A stretch of 64,000 bases of DNA. It comes from Streptomyces zagrosensis. GTDB lineage: Bacteria > Actinomycetota > Actinomycetes > Streptomycetales > Streptomycetaceae. This document shows, piece after piece, positions 41,828 through 50,351 of the stretch. Positions within the stretch are counted from its first letter, which is position 1; every line of letters begins with the position of its first letter. The notes under the pieces are model-generated. The model saw only the letters and a list, made by a program, of their open reading frames with translations. It was not told where the DNA came from and searched no databases. The position numbers were made by a program, and so were the translations under genes. Location of the stretch: the NCBI RefSeq assembly GCF_014203645.1, contig NZ_JACHJL010000016.1, positions 62,001 through 126,000 on the forward strand. The letters are read 5' to 3'.

Positions 41828-43575
41828 GAGACCGGCAGTTCCTGTGTGAAGGGCGTTCGGGGGAGGGTGAGGCTGCCTGCTCGTACCGTGATGATCCGAT
41901 CCGCGTGGGGGAGCAGGCTCGTGCGGTGTGCGACCACGAGCGAGGTTCGGCCGTGCATGAGGTTGACCGTGGCCCGGGTGACGGCGGCCTCGTGCACGGG
42001 GTCGAGGTGAGCGGTCGGCTCGTCCAGGAGGAGTACGGGGGCGTCCTTGAGGAACGCGCGGGCGAGGGCGATGCGTTGGCGCTGACCGGCGGAGAGCCCG
42101 GTGCCGCGCTCGCCGAGCACGGTGCCGTACGCCTTCGGCAACTCCTCGATGAACAGGTCCGCCGACGCGGCGCGGGCCGCCTGCCGTACCTCGGCGTCGC
42201 TCGCGCGGGGGCGCCCGAGGCGAATGTTGTCCGCAACGGACTGCGCGAACAGGTGCGGGCGCTGCGGCACCCACGCCACCTGGGCGCGCCACTGGTCGGG
42301 GTCGAGGTCCGCGAGGTCGGTTGCGCCGACGGTGACGCGGCCCGACTCGGGCGCCACAAAGCCCAGGAGCAGCGCCAACAGGGTGGACTTGCCCGCGCCG
42401 CTCGGGCCGACCAGGGCCACGTGTTCGCCGGGACGTACGGAGAGGGACACCTGTCGCAGGGCGGGCGCGGCCCGACCCGGGTAGTGGACCGTGACCTCAT
42501 CGAGGCGTAGCTGCCCCGTGCGGGCATCGGGAGCCGGTACGCGACCGGTGCGCGCTGGCTGTTTTGTCTGCGCTGTCTGCGCTGTCTGCACGGCGGGCAC
42601 GGTGGGCGTTGTGGGCGCGGCGGGCGTGTCCTTGTCGTCGAGCACGGTGAAGATCCGCTCGGCCACCGCGATGCCCTCGGCGCTGTCGTGGAAGGCCGCG
42701 CCCGCGGCGCGCAGCGGCAGATACGCCTCGGGGGCGAGGAACAGAACGGTCAGGGCCGTGCGGAGGTCCAGTTCGCCGCCAAGCAGCCGCAACCCGACCG
42801 GGACGGCCACCAGCGCCACCGAGAGGGTGGCGACCGTTTCCAGGACGAAGGAGGACAGGAACGCTACGCGTAGCGTGCGCATGGTGGCCCGCCGATGGGC
42901 CTCCGCCATCTCGCCCACCACCCGGGTCTGGTGCTGCTCGCGGCCGAAAGCGCGCAGCGTCGGCAGCCCGGCCACCACATCCAGGAAGTGCCCACCAAGC
43001 CGCGACAGCAACTGCCATTGGTGGGCCGTGCGCCTGGCGGTGTGCAGGCCGACCAACGCACCGAACACGGGGATCAGCGGCAGCGTGACGACGATGATCA
43101 GTGCCGAGGTCCAGTCGGTCCACACCAACCAGGCGACGACCGTGAGGGGCACCACCGCGGTGGCCGCCATCGTGGGCAGATAGCCGACGACGTACGGGTC
43201 GAGGGCGTCGAGGCCGCGAGTGAGCAGTGTGGCCGTCTCACCGTGGCGGTGGGCCATCAGCCGCAGGGGACTGGTGTGCTGGAGCCGGGCGGTGATCCGG
43301 CCGCGCAGGGCGTGTTTGGCGTCGGCCGCGGCGCGCTGAGCGAGTAGCCCGCGTGCCCAGGTCAGCAGCGCGCGCAGCGCCATGACGGCGGCCAACGCGG
43401 CCAGCGGCGTGCTGGGATGCGGGCGCCCGGCGAAGCCGTTCGCGAGGACCGTCGCTAGCAGGCTCGCCTGGGCGACGATGAGCCCAGCGCCCACCAGGGC
43501 CAGCACCGCGGAGCACATCAGGTGGCGTCGCAGCGCCGGGAGTTCTCGTATCAGGCGGCGTTCGACCGGCTTCAT
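41824..43575 (-). CDS. cydD: Cytochrome bd biogenesis ABC exporter, CydD subunit
   Basis: The 583-residue product has six transmembrane segments (about 20-300), an Ala/Thr/Gln-rich linker with a QTAQTAQTK repeat, and an ATPase with GPSGAGKST, LSAGQRQRI and VLLLDEPTAHLD. It pairs with CydC. The start at 43575 follows GAGAGAGG. Only 29 bases separate it from cydB, so cydA-B-D-C form one operon. Confidence 0.93.
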   Translation of the reverse strand: MKPVERRLIRELPALRRHLMCSAVLALVGAGLIVAQASLLATVLANGFAGRPHPSTPLAALAAVMALRALLTWARGLLAQRAAADAKHALRGRITARLQHTSPLRLMAHRHGETATLLTRGLDALDPYVVGYLPTMAATAVVPLTVVAWLVWTDWTSALIIVVTLPLIPVFGALVGLHTARRTAHQWQLLSRLGGHFLDVVAGLPTLRAFGREQHQTRVVGEMAEAHRRATMRTLRVAFLSSFVLETVATLSVALVAVPVGLRLLGGELDLRTALTVLFLAPEAYLPLRAAGAAFHDSAEGIAVAERIFTVLDDKDTPAAPTTPTVPAVQTAQTAQTKQPARTGRVPAPDARTGQLRLDEVTVHYPGRAAPALRQVSLSVRPGEHVALVGPSGAGKSTLLALLLGFVAPESGRVTVGATDLADLDPDQWRAQVAWVPQRPHLFAQSVADNIRLGRPRASDAEVRQAARAASADLFIEELPKAYGTVLGERGTGLSAGQRQRIALARAFLKDAPVLLLDEPTAHLDPVHEAAVTRATVNLMHGRTSLVVAHRTSLLPHADRIITVRAGSLTLPRTPFTQELPVS

Positions 43576-43604
43576 CTTGGGGCCTCTCTCCTCGCCTGTG
43601 TGTC

Positions 43605-44636
43605 TCAGAAGTAGCTGGGGTGACGGCGGCCCGTCCGCCCTCGAAAGGCCCACCAGCTCCACGTCTGATACGCGAGGATCACCGGGATCAGCACGACCCC
43701 GAAGGCGGTCAAGATGGTCAAGGTGGCACCGTCTGTCACGGCCTGGTGGAGGGTCATTCCCGCGCCCGACGAGCTGATCAGGACGTACGGGTAGTGGCCG
43801 GCCCCCACCAGAAGTACCGGCAGCGCGGTGGCGCAACAGGTGGCCGCAAACGCCCGGATGTGGTGGCCGCGCGACAGGTGCCACCAGGCGCCGGCGAGCG
43901 CCGCCGCCAGCAGGGCGGCGAGGGCCGCCGAGGTCGCCCGGTTGGTCATGGAGGCGCCCGCCCCGAAGAGTGTCAGGAGCAGCGCGAGAGAACCTACGGC
44001 ACCAGTAGCCCGCAGTAGGGAGGAGCCCAACTGGCACGCAGTACGCGCGAGTTCGGGAGCCGATCGTAGGGCGATGAAGGCTGCCCCGTGTGCTGCGAAG
44101 AGCAGTGCGGTGGTGACTCCGCAAGCCAGCACGAACGGCGTGAGCACGTCACCGGGTCCAATGTGGAAGGTCCCGTCAGTCCGGCGAGGTACGCCGTGGA
44201 GCAGCAGGCCAACGACGAGCCCCCAACACAGGGCGGGCAGCGCGCCGCCGAACACGATCAGGATGTCCCACCAGTGGCGACCGCGGGCGCTATGGGCTCG
44301 ACCGCGTAGTTGGACCGCGGCGTTCCCCAGGACCAAACCGACGAGGATCGCCACGATGAGCGGGTAAAGGCCGGGCAGCAGGTCGCCTTCCAGGTGCGGG
44401 AAGGCCCCGAACATGACGCCGGCGAAGGCCACGAGCCACACCTCGTTGCCCAAGAAGAACGGTGCGATGGCGTCGAGGGCGGCGTTGCGGCTGGTGCGCT
44501 CGACCGCGGGCCCGGCTTGGGCTTGGCCACCGAGGAAGGGGTGCAGCATTTGTACGCCGTAGTCGTAACCGCCGAGCACGAAGTACCCGGCGAGAAGGAG
44601 GCCAAGGAGGGCCACCCAGCAGGTCTCCAAACTCAT
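43605..44636 (-). CDS. cydB: Cytochrome bd ubiquinol/menaquinol oxidase subunit II
   Basis: The 343-residue product has eight to nine hydrophobic segments and the N-terminal GYFVLGGYDYGVQMLHPFLG, then FFLGNEVWLVAFAGVMFGAFP, both diagnostic of CydB. It forms the bd oxidase with CydA in the cytoplasmic membrane, reducing O2 with quinol at very low oxygen. It begins 88 bases after cydA. Confidence 0.95.
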   Translation of the reverse strand: MSLETCWVALLGLLLAGYFVLGGYDYGVQMLHPFLGGQAQAGPAVERTSRNAALDAIAPFFLGNEVWLVAFAGVMFGAFPHLEGDLLPGLYPLIVAILVGLVLGNAAVQLRGRAHSARGRHWWDILIVFGGALPALCWGLVVGLLLHGVPRRTDGTFHIGPGDVLTPFVLACGVTTALLFAAHGAAFIALRSAPELARTACQLGSSLLRATGAVGSLALLLTLFGAGASMTNRATSAALAALLAAALAGAWWHLSRGHHIRAFAATCCATALPVLLVGAGHYPYVLISSSGAGMTLHQAVTDGATLTILTAFGVVLIPVILAYQTWSWWAFRGRTGRRHPSYF

Positions 44637-44724
44637 CTTGCTCAACTTTCCATCACAGAAGGGGATTGCACAGGGGAGCCCGCACGCAGGGGAGGCGATC
44701 TCGGTACGTACCGGCAGGGTCGGC

Positions 44725-46017
44725 TCAGTAGGTCGGGACCGGCTGTTTCTCGTCGGCGCCGTCACCTGGTACGTCATGGGGGAGTGGTTCGGTGGCGCCG
44801 AGTTGGGTGGCGTGCGGGCCGCGGCGGGCGAAGCGGGCGATCAGGCTCCAGTTCACCGCCGCCAGGGCGACGAAGACGGTGATGAACGCGGTGCAGGACA
44901 CGACCAGTGAGGTGCGGCTGACGTGGGAGAGCGCGTCATTGACGGTCAGTTCGCCGTAGACGAGCCAGGGTTGGCGCCCGACCTCGCGAAATACCCAGCC
45001 GCCCGCTGAGGCGATGAAGGGCAGCGGGATCATCGCTGTCATCAGATAGGCGAGAGGGCGCCGGCGCACCAGCCAGTCCTTCCACAGCAGGCACACGGCG
45101 ATGAGGGTCACGGTCGACACGGTGTTGCCGATGATCGTCATCGTGTCCATCGAGACGCGTAGCCAGCCGTGTGGGGGCGCGTAGTCGGCGGGCCCGTGCT
45201 CCGTGACGAGTTGCGCTTGCAGTTCGGCGACGCCGCTGTTCTCCAGGGCGGCCATCTTCATCGGCTGGGTGCGTTCGAGCACGGGGAACTGGAGGTCGCC
45301 GACGATGATGACGAAAAAGGAGGCGACCGCGCCGATCCACAGGCCCAGGCGCAGGGAGCTGCGGAAGAGTTCAATCTCCTTGGTGCCCCGCGCGAAGTGG
45401 AAGGCGCTGATGCCGGTGACGAAGACGCCCCCGGTCGTCAGCGCGGCGAGCGTGATGTGGGCGAGCGCGAGCAGGGCATGGGGATTGGTGAGTAGCGCCC
45501 CGAAGTCGGTCAAGTAGGCTTCGCCGCCGCGCACTTCGTAACCGACAGGGTGCTGCATAAAGCCGTTGGCGATCATGATCCAGTACGCGGAGGCGTACGC
45601 GGTCAGCGTGACCAGCCAGATGAGCGTGACGTGCACGCCCCTGCGCAGGCGGCCCCAACCGAAGATCCACATGCCGAGGAAGGTGGACTCGGCGAAGAAG
45701 GCGATGAGGGTTTCGAGCGCCAGCGGGGCGCCGAAGACGTTGCCCGCGAACTTGCTCAGGCCGCTCCAACTCAGTCCGAATTGGAACTCCATGACGAGGC
45801 CGGTGGCGATGCCGACCGCGTAGTTGATGACGTAGAGCTGACCCCAAAAGCGCGTCATGCGCTCCCGGGTGGCTCTCTTGTCGGGATCACGGGTGTAAGC
45901 GGCTCGGGTGTGCATGATCGCGACGATCGGGACGAGTCCCATGGTGAGGATCACAAACAGCCAGTGGATGCCGGTCGTGGCCGCGAACTGGAGTCGAGCC
46001 AGCTCCGCAGCGCTCAT
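44725..46017 (-). CDS. cydA: Cytochrome bd oxidase subunit I
   Basis: The 430-residue product has the N-terminal haem-ligand region AATTGIHWLFVILTMGLVP, QLYVINYAVGIATGLVMEFQFG, and GWVFREVGRQPWLVYGEL of the quinol site. The short length indicates a truncated Q-loop type. It gives the cell a high-affinity oxidase, fitting the low-oxygen theme of the first 25 kb, though 19 kb away. The start at 46017 has AAAGG upstream. No TGTGAAC-N4-GTTCACA Rex site is visible in the 235 bases before it. Confidence 0.96.
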   Translation of the reverse strand: MSAAELARLQFAATTGIHWLFVILTMGLVPIVAIMHTRAAYTRDPDKRATRERMTRFWGQLYVINYAVGIATGLVMEFQFGLSWSGLSKFAGNVFGAPLALETLIAFFAESTFLGMWIFGWGRLRRGVHVTLIWLVTLTAYASAYWIMIANGFMQHPVGYEVRGGEAYLTDFGALLTNPHALLALAHITLAALTTGGVFVTGISAFHFARGTKEIELFRSSLRLGLWIGAVASFFVIIVGDLQFPVLERTQPMKMAALENSGVAELQAQLVTEHGPADYAPPHGWLRVSMDTMTIIGNTVSTVTLIAVCLLWKDWLVRRRPLAYLMTAMIPLPFIASAGGWVFREVGRQPWLVYGELTVNDALSHVSRTSLVVSCTAFITVFVALAAVNWSLIARFARRGPHATQLGATEPLPHDVPGDGADEKQPVPTY

Positions 46018-46185
46018 GATGCGACCTTTCTTGCGGCGGGTGCTCTGGACGGGATTCGACATGCGGCCCGGGTCCGGGTCGGTGGATGTTGGGTGGGTGC
46101 GAGGTCCCCGCTTCGCGTGTACAGATGCCGGGCGCTGTTGCCCGCCACCCGTGCGGTGACCTCGATGGAGACCGTAGGCACAATT

Positions 46186-46241
46186 GCTTATGCATTCCAA
46201 TACCGGTTTGGTCATGTGAAGATGACTCAGAAGGCATAAGC
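46186..46241. promoter_or_regulatory. Long-spaced inverted repeat between cydA and the LysR gene
   Basis: GCTTATGC (46186-46193) and GCATAAGC (46234-46241) are exact complements 40 bases apart in a locally A+T-rich stretch directly before the LysR start. The spacing suits a LysR tetramer that bends DNA and could control both divergent units. Confidence 0.5.
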
Positions 46242-46252
46242 GAAGGTGGACC

Positions 46253-47182
46253 GTGGATCTTCTACAACTGCGTTACTTCCAGGCCGTAGCCCGCTTCGAG
46301 CACATCAGCCGGGCCGCGGAGGAGTTGCGGGTCGCCCAGCCTTCTCTCAGCCGCGCCATCGCGCGCCTGGAGGCCGACTTGGGCTCCCCGCTCTTTGACC
46401 GGCAGGGCCGCCGGGTCCGGCTCAACCAGTACGGCGCGATGTTCCTGCGCCATGTCGATCGCGCCCTAAGCGAGCTCGACGACGGCCGCCGGGCCGTCCG
46501 TGAGGCCCGCGATACGGGGCTTGGTCGGGTCAGTGTGGCCTCCGAGACCCTCCTGACCGTCATCCCACTCCTTGGCGGCTTTCGCGCCGCCTACCCCCGT
46601 GCCGACGTGCGTCTCTTCCAATCCACTGCGGAGGAGATGGACCGCCGACTGCGCGCCAGGGAAGTGGATTTCTGCGTGGCGTCGCAGCCGCTGACCGGAA
46701 CGCCATTCGAGTCGGTCGAGCTCGCCCGCGAGGAGGTTTTGCTCGCGGTTCCGCATGGCCATTGGCTCGACGGCCGGGAGAGCGTGACGATCCCCGAGAT
46801 CGCCGACGAGCCCTTTGTCACCACGCGCCTCGGCCACTGGCAGCGCACTCTCCTCGACCGACTGTTCGCCGCCGAGGGCCTCACGCCGCTGCTGTCCTGT
46901 GAGGGCGACGAACCGGGCGCCAGCCAGGACATGATCAGCGCGGGCCTTGGCATTGGTCTCATCCCGGTGGTGTCCCGTCAGGTCGGTACGCATGTGCGCG
47001 TCCCGGTCGCCTGGGTGCGCATGGGCGCACCCGACTGCCACCGCGTGCTCACCTTGGTGTGGAACCGGGACAGCTATCTTTCCGAAGCCGCCCTGAAGTT
47101 CCGGGAGTTCACCACCAGCAGGCCCTTCATGACACACCGCCTGCCCGACCCGCGCCGCGAGCACTCCCACGATCCGTCCTAG
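46253..47182 (+). CDS. LysR-family transcriptional regulator
   Basis: The 309-residue product has the LysR helix-turn-helix at 1-60 (MDLLQLRYFQAVARFEHISRAAEEL...PSLSRAIARLEADLGSPLFDR) and a periplasmic-binding-like effector domain (about 90-295). The GTG at 46253 follows GAAGGTGG. It is divergent from cydABDC and 220 bases upstream of the ferredoxin genes; it may control either or itself. Ligand unknown. Confidence 0.92.
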   Translation: MDLLQLRYFQAVARFEHISRAAEELRVAQPSLSRAIARLEADLGSPLFDRQGRRVRLNQYGAMFLRHVDRALSELDDGRRAVREARDTGLGRVSVASETLLTVIPLLGGFRAAYPRADVRLFQSTAEEMDRRLRAREVDFCVASQPLTGTPFESVELAREEVLLAVPHGHWLDGRESVTIPEIADEPFVTTRLGHWQRTLLDRLFAAEGLTPLLSCEGDEPGASQDMISAGLGIGLIPVVSRQVGTHVRVPVAWVRMGAPDCHRVLTLVWNRDSYLSEAALKFREFTTSRPFMTHRLPDPRREHSHDPS

Positions 47183-47402
47183 CGCGCAGGCCACTCCTTT
47201 GGTATGTTCCGACGCGCCGCCCGATCCCTGGCCAAGGACATCGCGTGTCCGTACGGCCGGCATCTGATGGCGAGTTGGTAGGGGTGTCGCGTCCCCCATC
47301 ACTCACGGCGGCGCCATCTGCATCTTCCCGTTTCCCACTTGACCGGCCTCCGTGCTGCGGCGCACTCTCGCGCGCAATCGGACGCCATCGAGGAGTTCCG
47401 TC

Positions 47403-47726
47403 ATGCCCAACATCACATACGTCACCGTCGATGGGGCCGCGCGTTCGGTCGAAGTCCCCGCCGGCACGAGCGTCATGCGCGGCGCCACATCCAACGACAT
47501 CGACGGCATCGTCGCCCAGTGCGGCGGCAACGCGCAGTGCGCCACCTGCCACGTCTACGTAGATGAGGCCACCATCGACAAGCTGGAACCCGCACAGCCG
47601 AACGAGGACGACATGCTCGACTTCACGGCCTGCCAGCGCCGGCCCAACAGCCGGCTGAGCTGCCAGCTCAAGGTGACCAGCGCGCTGGATGGCCTGATCG
47701 TCCACCTCCCCGAGCGGCAGAACTGA
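47403..47726 (+). CDS. [2Fe-2S] ferredoxin, adrenodoxin/putidaredoxin type
   Basis: The 107-residue product has the cluster spacing Cx5Cx2C in CGGNAQCATCHVY and a distal Cys in RLSCQL, as in redoxins that feed P450s or Rieske oxygenases. GGAG precedes the ATG. The TGATG overlap couples it to the reductase gene. No oxygenase is adjacent. Confidence 0.93.
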   Translation: MPNITYVTVDGAARSVEVPAGTSVMRGATSNDIDGIVAQCGGNAQCATCHVYVDEATIDKLEPAQPNEDDMLDFTACQRRPNSRLSCQLKVTSALDGLIVHLPERQN

Positions 47727-48994
47727 TGGCCGATGACACACCGCCCACCTCCGTCACCATCGTGGGGGCCGGACAGGGCGGCTACCAAACGGCAGCGTCG
47801 CTACGCGAACGCGGCTATGCGGGGCATATCACGCTTATCAGTGCCGAGGACACCCTCCCGTACGAGCGTCCGCCGCTGTCCAAGACGTACCTCATGGGCG
47901 ATGCGTACCTCCAGGGTGCGGCACCACTGTGGCTGCGGCCGGCGACGTACTACGTACGCCAGTCGATCGACCTGTTCAGCGCAACCGTGACCGAGATCGA
48001 CCCGGCCGCCCGCACGGTCCGCCTCGCCGATGGTTCCGAGCACGGCTACGGCCATCTCGTGCTGGCCACCGGGGCCCGGCCGCGCACGCTCGCCGTGCCA
48101 GGAGCCGGGCTGCGCGGCGTGCACACCCTGCGTACCGCGCAGGACGCCACCGCGCTACGGGTCTCCCTTCGTGCCGCTCGGCGCGCGGTGGTAGTGGGCG
48201 CCGGGTTCATCGGCCTCGAATTCGCGGCCGTGGCACGGACGTCGGGCTGTGAGGTGACGGTCATCGAAGCTCTCGACCGACCGCTCGCCCGGGTCGTAAC
48301 GGCGCGGACCGCCGAACACTTCACGCAACTGCACCAAAGGGAGGGCACCCGGTTGCTGTTCGGCCAGGGAGTTGCGGCCCTGCACGGCGATGGCCGCGGA
48401 GGCGTGGCGGCAGTGGAGTTGGCCGATGGCCGGCGAGTGCCGGCTGATCTGGTCCTGATTGGCGTCGGCGTCACCCCGCGCACGGAACTGGCCGCCGCGG
48501 CCGGCCTGCCGGTCAGCGACGGCATCACCGTGAACTCTCGGCTGATGACCGCTGATCCACACGTCTCAGCCATCGGCGACTGCGCGGCCTTCCCGCAGGT
48601 GCGCTCGGGGAATCGGCGGCGCATCGAATCGGTGCAAAACACCGTGGGCCATGCCCGACTGGTCGCCGAGCGGCTGACCGGGGCGGCCCACGCCTACGGG
48701 GAACTGCCCTGGTTTTGGAGCGATCAGTTCGCCACAACCGTACAGATCGCTGGGCTGGACGAGGGCCACGACGCCGAGGTGGTGCTCGGTGACCACCCCG
48801 ATGCGTTCTCGGTGCTTCTCTTTCGTGGCGATGACCTGGTGGCGGTCGAGTCCATCAACCGCCCCGCCGACCACCTGGCGGCCAGGCAACTCCTCACCAC
48901 CCAAGCAACATTGAGCCCGAGCGACGTCACCGCACCGGGGTTCACGCTCAAGGGCCACCTCGCGAGGCACAGCGCAGGAGCGCCCATCGGCTGA
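47726..48994 (+). CDS. NAD(P)H-ferredoxin reductase (putidaredoxin reductase-like)
   Basis: The 422-residue flavoprotein has the FAD motif VTIVGAGQGGYQTAASLRERG, YERPPLSKTYL, the NAD motif AVVVGAGFIGLEFAAV, the ATGARPR loop and the FAD-binding AIGDCAAF, then WFWSDQF, the family set. It passes electrons from NADH to the [2Fe-2S] protein encoded just upstream. It is convergent with jetD, 88 bases away. Confidence 0.94.
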   Translation: MADDTPPTSVTIVGAGQGGYQTAASLRERGYAGHITLISAEDTLPYERPPLSKTYLMGDAYLQGAAPLWLRPATYYVRQSIDLFSATVTEIDPAARTVRLADGSEHGYGHLVLATGARPRTLAVPGAGLRGVHTLRTAQDATALRVSLRAARRAVVVGAGFIGLEFAAVARTSGCEVTVIEALDRPLARVVTARTAEHFTQLHQREGTRLLFGQGVAALHGDGRGGVAAVELADGRRVPADLVLIGVGVTPRTELAAAAGLPVSDGITVNSRLMTADPHVSAIGDCAAFPQVRSGNRRRIESVQNTVGHARLVAERLTGAAHAYGELPWFWSDQFATTVQIAGLDEGHDAEVVLGDHPDAFSVLLFRGDDLVAVESINRPADHLAARQLLTTQATLSPSDVTAPGFTLKGHLARHSAGAPIG

Positions 48995-49082
48995 GCAGGG
49001 CCCGGCCCACAGGAACCCACCCCGGCCTTGCCGCTGGGCGATGGGCGGGCCCGTACGGCAGGGCTCAGCAGCCTCGTTGAGC

Positions 49083-50351
49083 TCATGTGCCATGGAGGTC
49101 TGCTACGAGGAGGTCGAGCGTGGCCTCCTCGTGGAGGGCGATGCCCAGGGCGCGCATGGCGGGGGTCAGGCCGGGGTCCCAGTCCGCCACAACGGGCAGG
49201 CCGGCCAGGGGCAGGTGCGGTATGCCCTGCGCCTGGGTGCGGGCGGCGAGTTGTTCGTAGTCCTCGGCGGTGAGCCGCCAGGGCCGGGCGTCGTACCGGC
49301 GGATGACGCGGTTGGCCAGCGTGATGCCGGGCCAGTCGAAGTCGCCGTGATAGGCGAAGCGGCAGCCGCTGGCGGCGAGGGCATCTAGGAGGGTGAGGAC
49401 CACCGTGGCTGCGCTGCCCGATGTGCACACCAGCGGCTGCGCACAGGCGGCGTCGGCGGCGGCCTCCACAACGCGGGGGTTCTCGCAGACATGGATCACC
49501 GTGCCCGGCGGCAGCCTCAGTTGCAGGGTGTGGAGGTCGCGCAGGGTCAGCTGAGCCTCCGCGTGGTGCTCTGTCCGTTCCCGTAGTGCGCGCTCGCGCC
49601 AACCGTCTCCCAATGGGCGCAGCCCGTAGGACAGTACGGTGCTGGACACCTCGTCCGGGGTGACGCCGGCCTGGCGCCACACAGCGCGCCGGCCGGCGGC
49701 GGTCTCGGGGAACTCGGCACCCTGGGCGAGGGCGATGCCTCGTTGCACGAGGCGTGCGAGCCACGTTCCATCGTCTAGTCCGTGCGCAGATCCGGTCGCT
49801 TCGACGGCGAGCTCGCCCCGGCCACGGGGGCCCGACCGCTGTGGACCAAGCAGCAAGGTGAGTACCTGCACGGCCTGTTGGAGCGTTCGGTCCGCGGCCT
49901 GTGGGGTGGTTCCCCTGGGCGTGCCCGCGCGGCGTACGACCTCCTGCCACTGGTGCACCCACGGGTCCGCACGAAGGGCGCTGGCGTCCACGTGGGCGGC
50001 GAGCGATGACCACACCTGCTCGCGCCGCGCCTCGGCGCCTGCCCGGGCCGCACGGCGGTCGATGAGCGCGGGGCCGAGCGCGCACAGGGTCTCCACCAGG
50101 CCAAGGTCGGCCGCCGATGCGCGAAGCCGAGCATCGAGCGCGTCAAGTCGCAGGGTCACCGTAGAACCCGTCACGGCCTTGCCCAACAGGTGGGACAGTG
50201 CTGTCTTCTCCTGCGCGTCGAGGTCTGGCATGCGCAGGGTGCCGGTGGCTTGCAGGCCGTTGGACTCCAGACGCTTTCGGGCCGCGGCCCACAGCCGATC
50301 CAGGCCCGGGCCCGTCAGCCAGTCCCGGGTCTCGGCCCGAAGCGCGCTCAT
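49083..50351 (-). CDS. jetD: Wadjet JetD-like subunit (TIGR02679/DUF2399, TOPRIM nuclease)
   Basis: The 422-residue product has an N-terminal DUF3323-type region and a C-terminal TOPRIM fold: the Glu of VIHVCENPRVVEAA and the DxD of YHGDFDWPGITLANRVIRR. In Wadjet systems JetD is the nuclease that linearises circular plasmid DNA extruded by JetABC. The ATG at 50351 overlaps the jetC stop (ATGA); a longer frame upstream lies inside jetC. It is the last gene of the operon. Confidence 0.88.
   Translation of the reverse strand: MSALRAETRDWLTGPGLDRLWAAARKRLESNGLQATGTLRMPDLDAQEKTALSHLLGKAVTGSTVTLRLDALDARLRASAADLGLVETLCALGPALIDRRAARAGAEARREQVWSSLAAHVDASALRADPWVHQWQEVVRRAGTPRGTTPQAADRTLQQAVQVLTLLLGPQRSGPRGRGELAVEATGSAHGLDDGTWLARLVQRGIALAQGAEFPETAAGRRAVWRQAGVTPDEVSSTVLSYGLRPLGDGWRERALRERTEHHAEAQLTLRDLHTLQLRLPPGTVIHVCENPRVVEAAADAACAQPLVCTSGSAATVVLTLLDALAASGCRFAYHGDFDWPGITLANRVIRRYDARPWRLTAEDYEQLAARTQAQGIPHLPLAGLPVVADWDPGLTPAMRALGIALHEEATLDLLVADLHGT

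Noticed and set aside
40118..42292. Extended CydC reading frame with a longer N-terminus
   Set aside because: The extra part overlaps cydD out of frame; the ATG at 41827 gives the family N-terminus and a four-base overlap with cydD.
46018..46252. Rex operator upstream of cydA
   Set aside because: No TGTGAAC-N-GTTCACA dyad; the closest is ATGTGAAGATGAC, which lacks the second half.
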